DNA of 64,000 nt from Chloroflexota bacterium (lineage in GTDB: Bacteria; Chloroflexota; Anaerolineae; Anaerolineales; Villigracilaceae), in assembly GCA_021787595.1 (NCBI GenBank), contig JAJYLQ010000001.1, forward strand, positions 186,001-250,000, read 5' to 3'. The notes below the pieces were generated by a model, which saw nothing but the letters and a program-made list of their open reading frames with translations, searched no databases and was not told the DNA's origin. Numbering within the stretch: the stretch's first letter is position 1; each line of letters starts with the position of its first letter. The position numbers and the translations under genes are program-made. Shown piece after piece: positions 5,837 through 13,824 of the stretch.

Positions 5837-7309
5837 TTAGAAGAGTTTCAACACTGCCTGACTTGCCCAATCAAACAATGGTGCGGGGACGAGGCTGACA
5901 ATTACTGTCAGCACTGCCGCCAATCCCCACGTGAGGTTGAGCCACGGTTCGCTGGTGGTTTCCGGTTCGCCCTCACGCATGTACATTGTCACGACCACGC
6001 GCAAGTAGTAGTAGGCGGAGATGAGCGAGGTCAGCACGCCAATGACGGCCAGCAGATAGAACTGCCCGGCAATGGCGGCGCGGAAGAGATAGAACTTGCC
6101 CACAAAGCCAAGCGTCGGCGGGATGCCAGTGAGCGAAAACATGAAGACCGTCATCGCCGCGGCGAGGGCGGGATGTTTTCGCCCAATGCCCGCGTAATCA
6201 GCAATCTCCAATCCGCGCTGCCCTGAGCCTGTCGAAGGGTTGCCTTCAGCTTTTTCAAGCGCGATCACAACCGCCCACGCGCCGAAGTTGGTCAGCGCGT
6301 AAGAGACGAGATAGAAAAGCCCAGCGGCAACGGAAGTCGCGACCACGCCTTTCTGTCCATACGGCACGAACGCCATCAGAATATAACCCGCGTGTGCAAT
6401 GCTTGAATAAGCCAGAAGCCGCTTGATATTCGTCTGCGCGATGGCGATTATATTTCCCACAATCATCGTCAACGCGGAGATGACCGCGATGATCGGGGTT
6501 ATGTCAGAAGCCAGTGAGGGAAATGCCAACGAGAAGACACGCAATAACGCGGCAAAGCCCGCGATCTTTGCGCCCGCAGCCATGAACGCCGTCACCGCAG
6601 AAGGCGCGCCTTGATACACATCGGGAGTCCACATGTGGAAGGGAACGGCCGCGACCTTGAAGCCGAGTCCGACCAGGATGAGGGCTGAGCCTATCGTAAG
6701 CAGGAGCAGGCTCGAGGTCCCGGATGATGCGGCATTCGCTGCGCTCACGATGCCAGCCAGGGAAGTGGTCCGCGTCGCGCCGAAGACCAGCGCAATCCCA
6801 TAAACAACAAATCCGGTCGAGAATGCGCCGAGCAAAAAATATTTGAGTCCCGCTTCCTCCGAATTGACATTGGGACGAGCGAAGGCGGCCAGCACGTAAA
6901 GCGGAATCGAAAGCATCTCCAGCGCAAGAAAGACGATGATGAGGTCGGCAGCTTGAGCCATCAGCATCATGCCGACGACGCTGAAGAGCAAAAGTGTGTA
7001 GTATTCGCCGCGTTCGATGCCCATGCGTTTGACATAACCGTACGCCAGCGCAATGCCAAACAGGCCGGAGACGAGGAGCAGCGCATTGACGAAGGTCGAG
7101 AAACCATCGAGAACAACCATGTTGTTAAAACTCGTCCCGGTGGCGCCGACCTGCGAAAGCGTGATGCCGAGTGAAATCGCCAGACCCAGCGCGGCAAGCA
7201 AGGCTGTGATGCCTTTGTTCTTGACGAAGAGATCAACCAGCAGAAGCAGGCACGCCCAAACCGTCAGAACGAGAAGCGGAAGAATGATAGAGAAATTGAG
7301 AGGTGGCAT
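5837..7309 (-). CDS. nuoN: NADH-quinone oxidoreductase subunit N
   Basis: A 490-residue, Mrp-antiporter-like membrane subunit of complex I, with about 14 hydrophobic helices; it carries one of the proton paths. Typical pieces are LALEMLSIPLYVLAA, GFKVAAVPFHMWTPDVYQGAP (the Lys and Pro of the broken helix) and SLTGIPPTLGFVGKFYLF. The start is the ATG at 7309 with GGAGG 7 nt upstream. A longer frame reaching 7360 merely translates repeat A and is rejected. Residues 356-364 (NPSTGSGQR) come from an inserted palindromic sequence in the loop between helices. It is the last gene of the nuo operon. Confidence 0.96.
   Translation of the reverse strand: MPPLNFSIILPLLVLTVWACLLLLVDLFVKNKGITALLAALGLAISLGITLSQVGATGTSFNNMVVLDGFSTFVNALLLVSGLFGIALAYGYVKRMGIERGEYYTLLLFSVVGMMLMAQAADLIIVFLALEMLSIPLYVLAAFARPNVNSEEAGLKYFLLGAFSTGFVVYGIALVFGATRTTSLAGIVSAANAASSGTSSLLLLTIGSALILVGLGFKVAAVPFHMWTPDVYQGAPSAVTAFMAAGAKIAGFAALLRVFSLAFPSLASDITPIIAVISALTMIVGNIIAIAQTNIKRLLAYSSIAHAGYILMAFVPYGQKGVVATSVAAGLFYLVSYALTNFGAWAVVIALEKAEGNPSTGSGQRGLEIADYAGIGRKHPALAAAMTVFMFSLTGIPPTLGFVGKFYLFRAAIAGQFYLLAVIGVLTSLISAYYYLRVVVTMYMREGEPETTSEPWLNLTWGLAAVLTVIVSLVPAPLFDWASQAVLKLF
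6219..6244. repeat. In-frame CCTGAGCCTGTCGAAGGG repeat inside nuoN
   Basis: On the plus strand, CCCTGAGCCTGTCGAAGGG lies within nuoN and encodes the NPSTGSGQ stretch on the minus strand, between ALEKAEG and GLEIADYAG. A related sequence, CCCTGAGCAGAGGTCGAAGGG, lies inside the kinase-like gene at 56083. This GTCGAAGGG palindrome is a known kind of dispersed repeat in Chloroflexota genomes (recalled, not checked). Confidence 0.65.
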
Positions 7310-7318
7310 ATCGTCTCC

Positions 7319-7372
7319 TCCCTCACCCCATCCCCTCTCCCAATTTTGGGAGAGGGGCAAGGGGTGAGGGAA
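7319..7372. repeat. Repeat A, copy A2 (between nuoN and nuoM)
   Basis: TCCCTCACCCCATCCCCTCT and, after a short loop, GGGAGAGGGG...GGGGTGAGGGA form a long imperfect hairpin that fills almost the whole nuoM-nuoN gap. Confidence 0.8.
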
Positions 7373-7375
7373 AGA

Positions 7376-8902
7376 TTATCTCATTGCCAGCGCGGCGGCC
7401 TGGAAGGCGGCGGTGAGCTTGTCCACGGACGGGGCCATCAAGTGGAAAAACGGCGCGGGATAAAGGCCAATCCAGAAGATGAAAATCAGCAGCGGGACAA
7501 TCGTAACGATTTCGCGCCAGTTCAAATCGCGCAAAGCATGACCATGCTTCCTGACTTCTTCCACGATGGAACCTTCCGGGCCCATGAACATTTTTTGGAA
7601 CATGTACAAAATATAAACCGCGGCCATGATGACGCCCAGCGCAGCAAAGCCTGCATACCACGGCGAGTTGAGAACCGTCGAGCCGAACGCGCCGAGCAAA
7701 ATCGTGAACTCGCCGACAAAGCCATTCAAGCCGGGCAAGCCCATCGAAGAAAGCGAAACGATGAGGAAGATCGTGCCGAAGATCGGCGTGACCTTCCACA
7801 ATCCGCCATAGACTTTGAATTCGCGCGTGTGCGTCTGCTCGTAGATCATGCCGACCAGCAGGAACAATGCGCCCGTGCTGAGTCCATGATTGATCATCTG
7901 CAAAATGCCGCCTTGAATTCCCTGCGGATTGAGGGCGAACAGACCCAGCATGACGAAACCAAGATGGCTGACAGATGAATACGCAACCAGTTTTTTGATG
8001 TCTGCTTGCGCGTACGAAACTGCCGCGCCATAAATGATCCCGATCACGGCCAGTACCGCGATCACCGGCGCGGCCTGGACTGCGGCCTGCGGGAACAGGG
8101 TCAGATTGAAGCGCAGGAAGCCGTACGTTCCCATCTTCAGCAAAACGCCTGCCAGAATGACAGAACCAGCGGTCGGGGCCTCGACGTGGGCATCGGGCAG
8201 CCACGAATGGAGCGGCCACATCGGGACTTTGATCGCGAACGCGGCAGCGAAGGCAATGAACAGCCACAACTGCGTGTGCGGGTCAATGCCGCCTTTGGCG
8301 ATCAAATCGGGAACCGAGAATGTGCCCTGATAAATTCCGAGCCACAAGATCGCCAGCAGCATCAGGATCGAACCGGCCATCGTATAAAGGAAGAACTTGA
8401 GCGCGGCATAGATGCGGCGCGGTCCGCCCCAGATGCCGATCAGGAAATACATTGGGACGAGGGTAAACTCCCAGAAGATGTAGAAGAGGAATAAATCCTG
8501 CGCGAGGAATACGCCCGTCATGCCGACTTCGAGCAGTAGGAAGAACAGCAAAAATTCCTTGACGCGTTCTTCGACCGCTGTCCACGTGGAAAGGATGGAA
8601 ATCGGCGAGAGGAACGTCGTCAGCAAAACGAGGAGGATGCTGAGTCCGTCTATGCCCAGATAATATTGAATGTTCCACCCGGCGACGGTGATCCAATTGT
8701 ATTTGGCGACCAGCTGCAAATCCGGATTGGAGGCGTTGAACATCGTCAGCACCCAGATCGAAATCAAGAACGTGATGAGCGATGCGATGAGCGCCGTCCA
8801 ACGCAGGGCATTTTTCTTGTCGCCTGGAATGAACAACAAAACAAGCACGCCCAAAAGCGGGAAGAAGGTCATGAGCGTGAGGGGTTGGAGGATAAATTCC
8901 AT
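7376..8902 (-). CDS. nuoM: NADH-quinone oxidoreductase subunit M
   Basis: A 508-residue antiporter-like membrane subunit of complex I. Hallmarks are LLLEVGMTGVFLAQDLFLFYIFWEFTLVPMYFLIG (the Glu of the first conserved helix), AFAIKVPMWPLHSWLPDAHVEAPT, SSVSHLGFVMLGLFAL and INHGLSTGALFLLVG. These carry the Lys and Glu residues of the proton channel. Length is normal. The start ATG at 8902 begins MEFILQPLTLMTFFP. Repeat A copies fill both flanking gaps, 66 bp towards nuoN and 63 bp towards nuoL, leaving little room for other signals. Confidence 0.97.
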   Translation of the reverse strand: MEFILQPLTLMTFFPLLGVLVLLFIPGDKKNALRWTALIASLITFLISIWVLTMFNASNPDLQLVAKYNWITVAGWNIQYYLGIDGLSILLVLLTTFLSPISILSTWTAVEERVKEFLLFFLLLEVGMTGVFLAQDLFLFYIFWEFTLVPMYFLIGIWGGPRRIYAALKFFLYTMAGSILMLLAILWLGIYQGTFSVPDLIAKGGIDPHTQLWLFIAFAAAFAIKVPMWPLHSWLPDAHVEAPTAGSVILAGVLLKMGTYGFLRFNLTLFPQAAVQAAPVIAVLAVIGIIYGAAVSYAQADIKKLVAYSSVSHLGFVMLGLFALNPQGIQGGILQMINHGLSTGALFLLVGMIYEQTHTREFKVYGGLWKVTPIFGTIFLIVSLSSMGLPGLNGFVGEFTILLGAFGSTVLNSPWYAGFAALGVIMAAVYILYMFQKMFMGPEGSIVEEVRKHGHALRDLNWREIVTIVPLLIFIFWIGLYPAPFFHLMAPSVDKLTAAFQAAALAMR

Positions 8903-8916
8903 GTGAACCTCGTCAG

Positions 8917-8961
8917 GCCCTCACCCTTTCCTCTCCCAGTGGGAGAGGAAAGGGTGAGGGG
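8917..8961. repeat. Repeat A, copy A3 (between nuoM and nuoL)
   Basis: GCCCTCACCCTTTCCTCTCC followed by AGTGGGAGAGGAAAGGGTGA forms an almost perfect 20-bp stem with a tiny loop. Confidence 0.8.
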
Positions 8962-8965
8962 AATT

Positions 8966-11095
8966 TTATTTCAACAACAAATATCCCAAAATTGCAACGA
9001 CGCCGATGAGAACAAACAGCGCGTAACTGCGGACAAAGCCGTTCTGGAAGCGGCGCAAACCGGCGGCAGCATTCTTCGTCCATTCGCCGAGGCCGTTGAA
9101 GAACGCGTCAATGCCGCGCTGATCCGCATAACGGTTGAGCATGACGTTGCTCAGCCAGTTATACGCGCCAGCAATGACTTTCTCGTGGAACCAATCGTGC
9201 CAGAATTTCCAGTCAATCACGTCTGCGGTGAAACGCGTGATGTCCACATAACGATCAATGAATAAAGCCTTGTAACCTTCGTCCACGAACCACTTGCGTT
9301 CCATGCCGGTAAAGATCGGGCCGAACATTTTCTTGAGCGGATCCGCCTCGCCCGCTTTGAGCGGCTCGCGCCCGTAAAGAAGCCAGGAAATGAAAATGGC
9401 GATCAGTGCCAGCGCGGTGGAAGTCAACGCGACGCTCATGACGAATTCGCCGGGCTCGATGAACTCGACGGTATGTTCGAGCCATTTGGTCAACGTCTCG
9501 ACGCCGGGCAGATTCAATGCGCCCCCGACGACCGACAAAGCGGCCAGCACCATCAACGGTATAGTGATCACCTTCGGGCTTTCTTCCGCTTTCGCGGCGG
9601 CCTCGTGACGCGGCTTGCCAAAGAACACCATCCAAATCTGGCGGCCCATGTAGAACGCGGTGAAGAACGCAGCAATGGTCAGCAGCCAATAAACAGCGCT
9701 GAAACCTCCGCTGAACGCATTGGCAAGGATTTCGTCCTTCGACCAAAAACCCGCGAATGGGAAGACACCAGCCAACGCCAACGCGCCGGTCAAATAAACC
9801 CAAAACGTAACCGGCATGGTCTTGCGAAGCCCACCCATGTTACGCATATCGCCGGGATCGAACGCTTCTTCGCGATGACCTGCATCCTCCCTCGCCCCTT
9901 CACCCCTCTCCCCCTGGGAGAGGGGACGGGGGTGAGGTGATAATGGCGAGTGGTGAGCCAGATGATGATGTCCGCGTTCCATGCCGAGGATGACGGAACC
10001 AGCTGAGAGAAAGAGCAATCCCTTAAAGAAAGCATGTGTGATGAGATGGAACATTCCCGCCGCGAACGCGCCCATGCCAACGCCAGCCACCATGAATCCA
10101 AGCTGGCTGATCGTCGAATAAGCGAGAACCTTTTTGATGTCGTATTGACCCACGGCAATCGTCGCGGCGAACAGGGCAGTCAACGCGCCGACCATCGCCA
10201 CGATGAATTGCGCGGCAGGCACGGTCACATACAACGCAGCGGAACGCGTAACAAGATAAACACCTGCGGTCACCATCGTCGCGGCATGGATCAAAGCCGA
10301 GACCGGAGTCGGGCCCGCCATCGCGTCGGGCAGCCAGACGAAGAGCGGAATTTGCGCCGATTTGCCGGTCACTCCAAGCAACAAGAAAAGCGTGATGGCT
10401 GTGATCAAACCCGGATTGCTCGCGGCAATCGCGGGCGCTTGTTGAAAGACCTGGTCGAATTGGAGGCTGTGGAACGCCCAGAACATCAGGAACGAAGCGA
10501 TCAAGAAACCAAAGTCACCGATGCGGTTGGCGATCATGGCTTTCTTGGCAGCATTGGAATTCGCCCATGAGGGGCGGCCAAGCGTGTCCATCTCGTACCA
10601 GAAGCCGATCAACAGGAAGGAACAAAGTCCCACGCCCTCCCAGCCGACGAACAACATCAGGTACGAGTCGCCGCCCACGAGGATCATCATGGCGGCGATG
10701 AACAGGTTGAGGAAAACGAAGAAACGGCGGAACCGCTTGAGGTCGTTCTTGAAGCGCACATCCTCGCGCATGTATCCGATGGCGTAGATGTGGATCAGCG
10801 TCCCGACGCCGGAGACGACCAGCATCATCGTCGTGGATAACGTATCGACGCGGAACGTCCAATCGAGCTGCAGAGTCCCGATATGGATCCACTCGCCAAT
10901 CGTCCAGCGCACCGCTTCGGGATGCTGTGTCAGCGAATAAGCCAGCAAAACAGAAACAACAAACGCAAGTCCCGAGGCGAGGCTGGCTGCCATGCCGATA
11001 ACCTTTTCACTGAACCGGCCGCCGAAAATAATATTGACCAGGAGGCCAATGACCGGGAAAAAGACAATCCAGGGAGCGAGATAGAAGAACGTCAT
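8966..11095 (-). CDS. nuoL: NADH-quinone oxidoreductase subunit L
   Basis: A 709-residue antiporter-like subunit at the distal end of the complex I membrane arm, ending in the long amphipathic helix region. Recognisable parts are FVGWEGVGLCSFLLIGFW, GKSAQIPLFVWLPDAMAGPTPVSALIHAATMVTAGVYL in pieces, ITHAFFKGLLFLSAGSV and DMRNMGGLRKTMPVTFW. Residues about 386-403 (PRPLSQGERGEGARED) are a translated repeat-A insertion in the hydrophilic loop just before MRNMGGL. The frame stays open, so the protein should be made with an extra 18 or so residues. It starts 3 bp after nuoK. Confidence 0.96.
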   Translation of the reverse strand: MTFFYLAPWIVFFPVIGLLVNIIFGGRFSEKVIGMAASLASGLAFVVSVLLAYSLTQHPEAVRWTIGEWIHIGTLQLDWTFRVDTLSTTMMLVVSGVGTLIHIYAIGYMREDVRFKNDLKRFRRFFVFLNLFIAAMMILVGGDSYLMLFVGWEGVGLCSFLLIGFWYEMDTLGRPSWANSNAAKKAMIANRIGDFGFLIASFLMFWAFHSLQFDQVFQQAPAIAASNPGLITAITLFLLLGVTGKSAQIPLFVWLPDAMAGPTPVSALIHAATMVTAGVYLVTRSAALYVTVPAAQFIVAMVGALTALFAATIAVGQYDIKKVLAYSTISQLGFMVAGVGMGAFAAGMFHLITHAFFKGLLFLSAGSVILGMERGHHHLAHHSPLSPHPRPLSQGERGEGAREDAGHREEAFDPGDMRNMGGLRKTMPVTFWVYLTGALALAGVFPFAGFWSKDEILANAFSGGFSAVYWLLTIAAFFTAFYMGRQIWMVFFGKPRHEAAAKAEESPKVITIPLMVLAALSVVGGALNLPGVETLTKWLEHTVEFIEPGEFVMSVALTSTALALIAIFISWLLYGREPLKAGEADPLKKMFGPIFTGMERKWFVDEGYKALFIDRYVDITRFTADVIDWKFWHDWFHEKVIAGAYNWLSNVMLNRYADQRGIDAFFNGLGEWTKNAAAGLRRFQNGFVRSYALFVLIGVVAILGYLLLK
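9888..9939. repeat. Repeat A, copy A4, inside nuoL
   Basis: CTCGCCCCTTCACCCCTCTC and CTGGGAGAGGGGACGGGGGT with a GAGGTG tail form the repeat-A hairpin within the coding region, in frame and without stop codons. Confidence 0.8.
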
Positions 11096-11098
11096 GGG

Positions 11099-11401
11099 TT
11101 ATCCCTTGAGGTTGTTCATTTCATCAATGTTGATGCTGTGCTTCGTGCGGAAGATCGCCACGATCAAAGCCAGGCCGACCGCCACCTCCGCCGCCGCGAC
11201 CGTCATCACGAAGAAGACGAAGATCTGGCCTTCGAGAATCTGATACACGCGCGTGAACGCAACGATTGCGAGGTTGGCCGCGTTCAACATCAACTCAATG
11301 GACATGAAAATGATCAGCGGGTTGCGGCGGACCAACACGCCCAATGCGCCGATGGTAAAGAGGATGGCTGAAAGAGCAATGTAATAATTTATAGGAATCA
11401 T
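11099..11401 (-). CDS. nuoK: NADH-quinone oxidoreductase subunit K
   Basis: A 100-residue, three-helix membrane subunit of complex [41 protein letters not shown] contains (in pieces) the conserved Glu pair of helices 2 and 3, and [20 protein letters not shown] is the last helix. Length is exactly that of the family. It overlaps nothing but sits 3 bp before nuoL, so those two are coupled. Upstream, however, a 263-bp composite repeat separates it from nuoJ, which is unusual because nuoJ and nuoK usually abut. Confidence 0.97.
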   Translation of the reverse strand: MIPINYYIALSAILFTIGALGVLVRRNPLIIFMSIELMLNAANLAIVAFTRVYQILEGQIFVFFVMTVAAAEVAVGLALIVAIFRTKHSINIDEMNNLKG

Positions 11402-11664
11402 AAGTGTTATCAGGTTACATTGGTAATTGGTGATTAGTATTACAGCGCAAAGTTAGAGTTTTGAGGGTTCTGCTCATGGCTTTTCTACCGTTTTCGCCCT
11501 CATCCCCAACCCTTCCCCCAAATGGGGAAGGGAGTCTCCTCTCCCTTTGGGAGAGGGAAAGGGTGAGGGAGAATTGGCAGGGAACGATTGCTCAACCTTG
11601 CGCTGTAATGTTAGTAATTCGTGATGTGTAAAATGCCTGCAGATCACGCATCACGTATTACGTT
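11402..11664. repeat. Composite MITE-like insertion between nuoJ and nuoK, carrying repeat A copy A5
   Basis: Outer inverted repeats ATTACAGCGCAAAG (near 11440-11453) and CTTGCGCTGTAAT (near 11598-11610) flank a repeat-A core at 11497-11570. Outside these lie GGTAATTGGTGATTAG (11422-11437) and a TAATTCGTGATG stretch that resembles its inverse. No coding frame is seen. The layout, nested inverted repeats with a core, parallels the element at 3028-3139. Confidence 0.7.
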
Positions 11665-12183
11665 TTACTTTCCCTGCCCTCCTTTCTCTTTGATCGTCAA
11701 CACAATCGCGCCGACCATGGCAATCAGCAGCAAAACAGATGTGACTTCGAACGGCAGCAGATATTGATTGAACAACGCCTGCCCCACCGCCTGCGGACTT
11801 CCGAAGGTTTGAACCGGCTGAGGAATGGTCCCGCTCGTAACCTTGCGGAAGAAAAGCAGGTAGCCCGCCTCGCCCGCCAAAATCAAAGCGAGGACAAAAG
11901 CCAGCGGCCTCTGCCACGGGAGCGCCTTCGACACCGGCAATGTTTCCGTTCCCAAAAGCATGATGACGAACAGGAACAGAACCATGATGGCGCCCGCGTA
12001 CACGCTGACCTGCGTCAGGGCAATGAACGGCGCGTCCAACAGAATATAGAAGACCGCCACCGTCCCAAAGTTCAGCACGAGGAACAGCGCCGAATATACC
12101 ACGTTGCGGCCGAGCAGCATGCCCAATGCGGCGGCAATCGCAATCAATGCAAGAACGAAAAAGGCAATCAAATCAGGCGTCAT
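11665..12183 (-). CDS. nuoJ: NADH-quinone oxidoreductase subunit J
   Basis: A 172-residue membrane subunit with five hydrophobic helices. ALGMLLGRNVVYSALFLVLNFGTVAVFYILLDAPFIALTQVSVYAGAIMVLFLFVIMLLG holds (in pieces) the highly conserved helix 3 region with its pi-bulge, and the last helix is TSVLLLIAMVGAIVLTIKEKG. It takes part in the coupling of quinone reduction to proton movement. It starts 2 bp after nuoI and is followed by the composite repeat insertion, so expression of nuoK and the genes beyond it depends on reading through that element. Confidence 0.96.
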   Translation of the reverse strand: MTPDLIAFFVLALIAIAAALGMLLGRNVVYSALFLVLNFGTVAVFYILLDAPFIALTQVSVYAGAIMVLFLFVIMLLGTETLPVSKALPWQRPLAFVLALILAGEAGYLLFFRKVTSGTIPQPVQTFGSPQAVGQALFNQYLLPFEVTSVLLLIAMVGAIVLTIKEKGGQGK

Positions 12184-12185
12184 GC

Positions 12186-12689
12186 TTAATCCTGTGGATC
12201 CTTCATGTCCGGGACCGAACGCGTGAACACTCCCGATGGAGTCTTCTGCGGCGTGGTCTGCGCCTCGGCAGGCGCGGGTTCGAGCAGCATGTTCTTATCG
12301 TAGATCGCCTCGCGGCGGTCGGTGAAGCTCAACTCGTAATTATCGCCAAGCACGATGGCTTCCGTCGGGCAGGCATCTTCGCAAAAACCGCAATAGATGC
12401 AGCGCAGCATGTTGATCTCATACGTGGACGCGTAGCGTTCACCGGGCGAGAAGCGCTTCTCGTCTGTGTTTTCCGAGGCTTCGACGAAGATCGCATCCGC
12501 GGGGCAGGCCGCGGCGCACAACGCGCATCCGATGCACTTTTCGAGTCCGTTATCGTAGCGCTTCAACACGTGACGTCCGCGGAAACGCGGGCGGACGGGC
12601 CGCTTCTCCTCCGGGTATTGAACGGTCACCGGCCGCTCGAACATGGACCTGAGCGTCGTGCCGAGGCCGCGCGTCAATTCTCTAAGCAT
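12186..12689 (-). CDS. nuoI: NADH-quinone oxidoreductase subunit I
   Basis: A 167-residue ferredoxin-like subunit carrying two [4Fe-4S] clusters (N6a, N6b) that hand electrons to NuoB. The motifs [19 protein letters not shown] and [19 protein letters not shown] show all eight cysteines. The N-terminus [34 protein letters not shown] is the usual membrane-binding and lysine/arginine-rich segment. The start overlaps the nuoH stop by 8 bp, so the pair is coupled. The C-terminal tail is rich in Glu, Pro and Thr and not conserved. Confidence 0.97.
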   Translation of the reverse strand: MLRELTRGLGTTLRSMFERPVTVQYPEEKRPVRPRFRGRHVLKRYDNGLEKCIGCALCAAACPADAIFVEASENTDEKRFSPGERYASTYEINMLRCIYCGFCEDACPTEAIVLGDNYELSFTDRREAIYDKNMLLEPAPAEAQTTPQKTPSGVFTRSVPDMKDPQD

Positions 12690-13824
12690 GAGCCACCTTC
12701 CTTCGCAGTGACATATTTACCAGTAAAACCGCAATCAAACCGGCAAGGATGGACAACACCGGTATCGTCCAAATGTAGATTGCTCCGAATTGGTTTGCGA
12801 GCAAAATGCCCAGTGCGGTGATGAAGACCAGGGCCAATGACAATGGCAATAAAACCTTCCAGCCGAACGCCATGAGGCGGTCATAGCGAATACGCGGCCA
12901 CGTGGCGCGCACCCAAATCATCAGGAACAACAGCACGACGACTTTCAACAAAAGGTAGATCGGACCAAGCCACCAAAAATGATCCACGCTGAAGACCGTG
13001 CCTTGCAAAAACCAAAATTCGCGGAAGCCCCCGAAGAACAAGGTCGCCGCGATCATGCTGATGACGATCATCTTTTCGTATTCGGCCATGAAGAACAGCG
13101 CGAACTTCATGCCGGAATATTCGCTGTGATAACCCGCCGCCAGTTCCTGCTCCGCTTCGGGCATGTCGAACGGCGCGCGGTTGACCTCCGCCAGCGTCGT
13201 GACCATGAAGATCAACGCGCCCACCGGCTGGATGACCACAAACCAAACGCTTTTCTGCGCTTCGACGATATCGAGCAGGCTCATCGAATTGCCGAGCAAA
13301 ATGGCGATGACAAAACAAAGTCCGAGTGACAATTCATAGGAGATCATCTGCGCCGACGAGCGCAGCCCGCCGAGCATGGCGTATTTGTTATTGGATGACC
13401 AGCCCGCCAGCACAATCCCATAAACAGCAATCGAGGCGATGGCCGTCAAATACAGCACGCCCACGTTGATATCGGAAACATACAACGTGACCGGGCGATT
13501 CAGAAATGGTAACGTAAACTGCGTCCCCAGCGGAATGACCGCCGCGAGGATCATGGCCGGCACAACCGTCATGATCGGCGCGAGAACGAACAACACCTTG
13601 TCCGCTTTGGCCGGCGTGAGCTCTTCCTTGAAAATCAATTTGACCGCGTCGGCAACCGGCTGAAAGAAACCCTGCGGTCCCGCGCGGTTCGGGCCAATCC
13701 GCGTTTGGATGCGGGCCAGGGCGCGGCGCTCGTATAACGTCAAATAAGCAAAGCCGGTGAGGACGGCAAAGATCAGGATAAACCCCTTGATGATAAATTC
13801 AATCCATAACGCAAGATCCATCAT
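12682..13824 (-). CDS. nuoH: NADH-quinone oxidoreductase subunit H
   Basis: A 380-residue membrane subunit that joins the two arms of complex I and forms part of the quinone chamber. Hallmarks are [36 protein letters not shown] and [20 protein letters not shown] with its invariant charged residues, then [19 protein letters not shown]. The double Met start at 13824 overlaps the nuoG stop by 4 bp. Length is slightly longer than in E. coli through an extra C-terminal helix, as in many Chloroflexota and cyanobacteria-like complexes (family knowledge, not checked). Confidence 0.97.
   Translation of the reverse strand: MMDLALWIEFIIKGFILIFAVLTGFAYLTLYERRALARIQTRIGPNRAGPQGFFQPVADAVKLIFKEELTPAKADKVLFVLAPIMTVVPAMILAAVIPLGTQFTLPFLNRPVTLYVSDINVGVLYLTAIASIAVYGIVLAGWSSNNKYAMLGGLRSSAQMISYELSLGLCFVIAILLGNSMSLLDIVEAQKSVWFVVIQPVGALIFMVTTLAEVNRAPFDMPEAEQELAAGYHSEYSGMKFALFFMAEYEKMIVISMIAATLFFGGFREFWFLQGTVFSVDHFWWLGPIYLLLKVVVLLFLMIWVRATWPRIRYDRLMAFGWKVLLPLSLALVFITALGILLANQFGAIYIWTIPVLSILAGLIAVLLVNMSLRRKVAHA

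Noticed and set aside
5991-6230. Small plus-strand frames antisense to nuoN and nuoL
   Set aside because: They only mirror the codon bias of the membrane-protein genes. They have no ribosome-binding sites and no domain.
7310-7360. An N-terminal extension of NuoN (MPLSQNWERGWGEGG)
   Set aside because: It is a translation of repeat A, while a Shine-Dalgarno stands before the ATG at 7309. The same holds for extensions of NuoG (16299-16331) and the Ser/Thr kinase (46578-46709).
7323-8267. A 314-residue minus-strand frame across nuoM
   Set aside because: It overlaps nuoM in another frame, is very Arg/His/Pro-rich and reads into repeat A; no family and no start signal.
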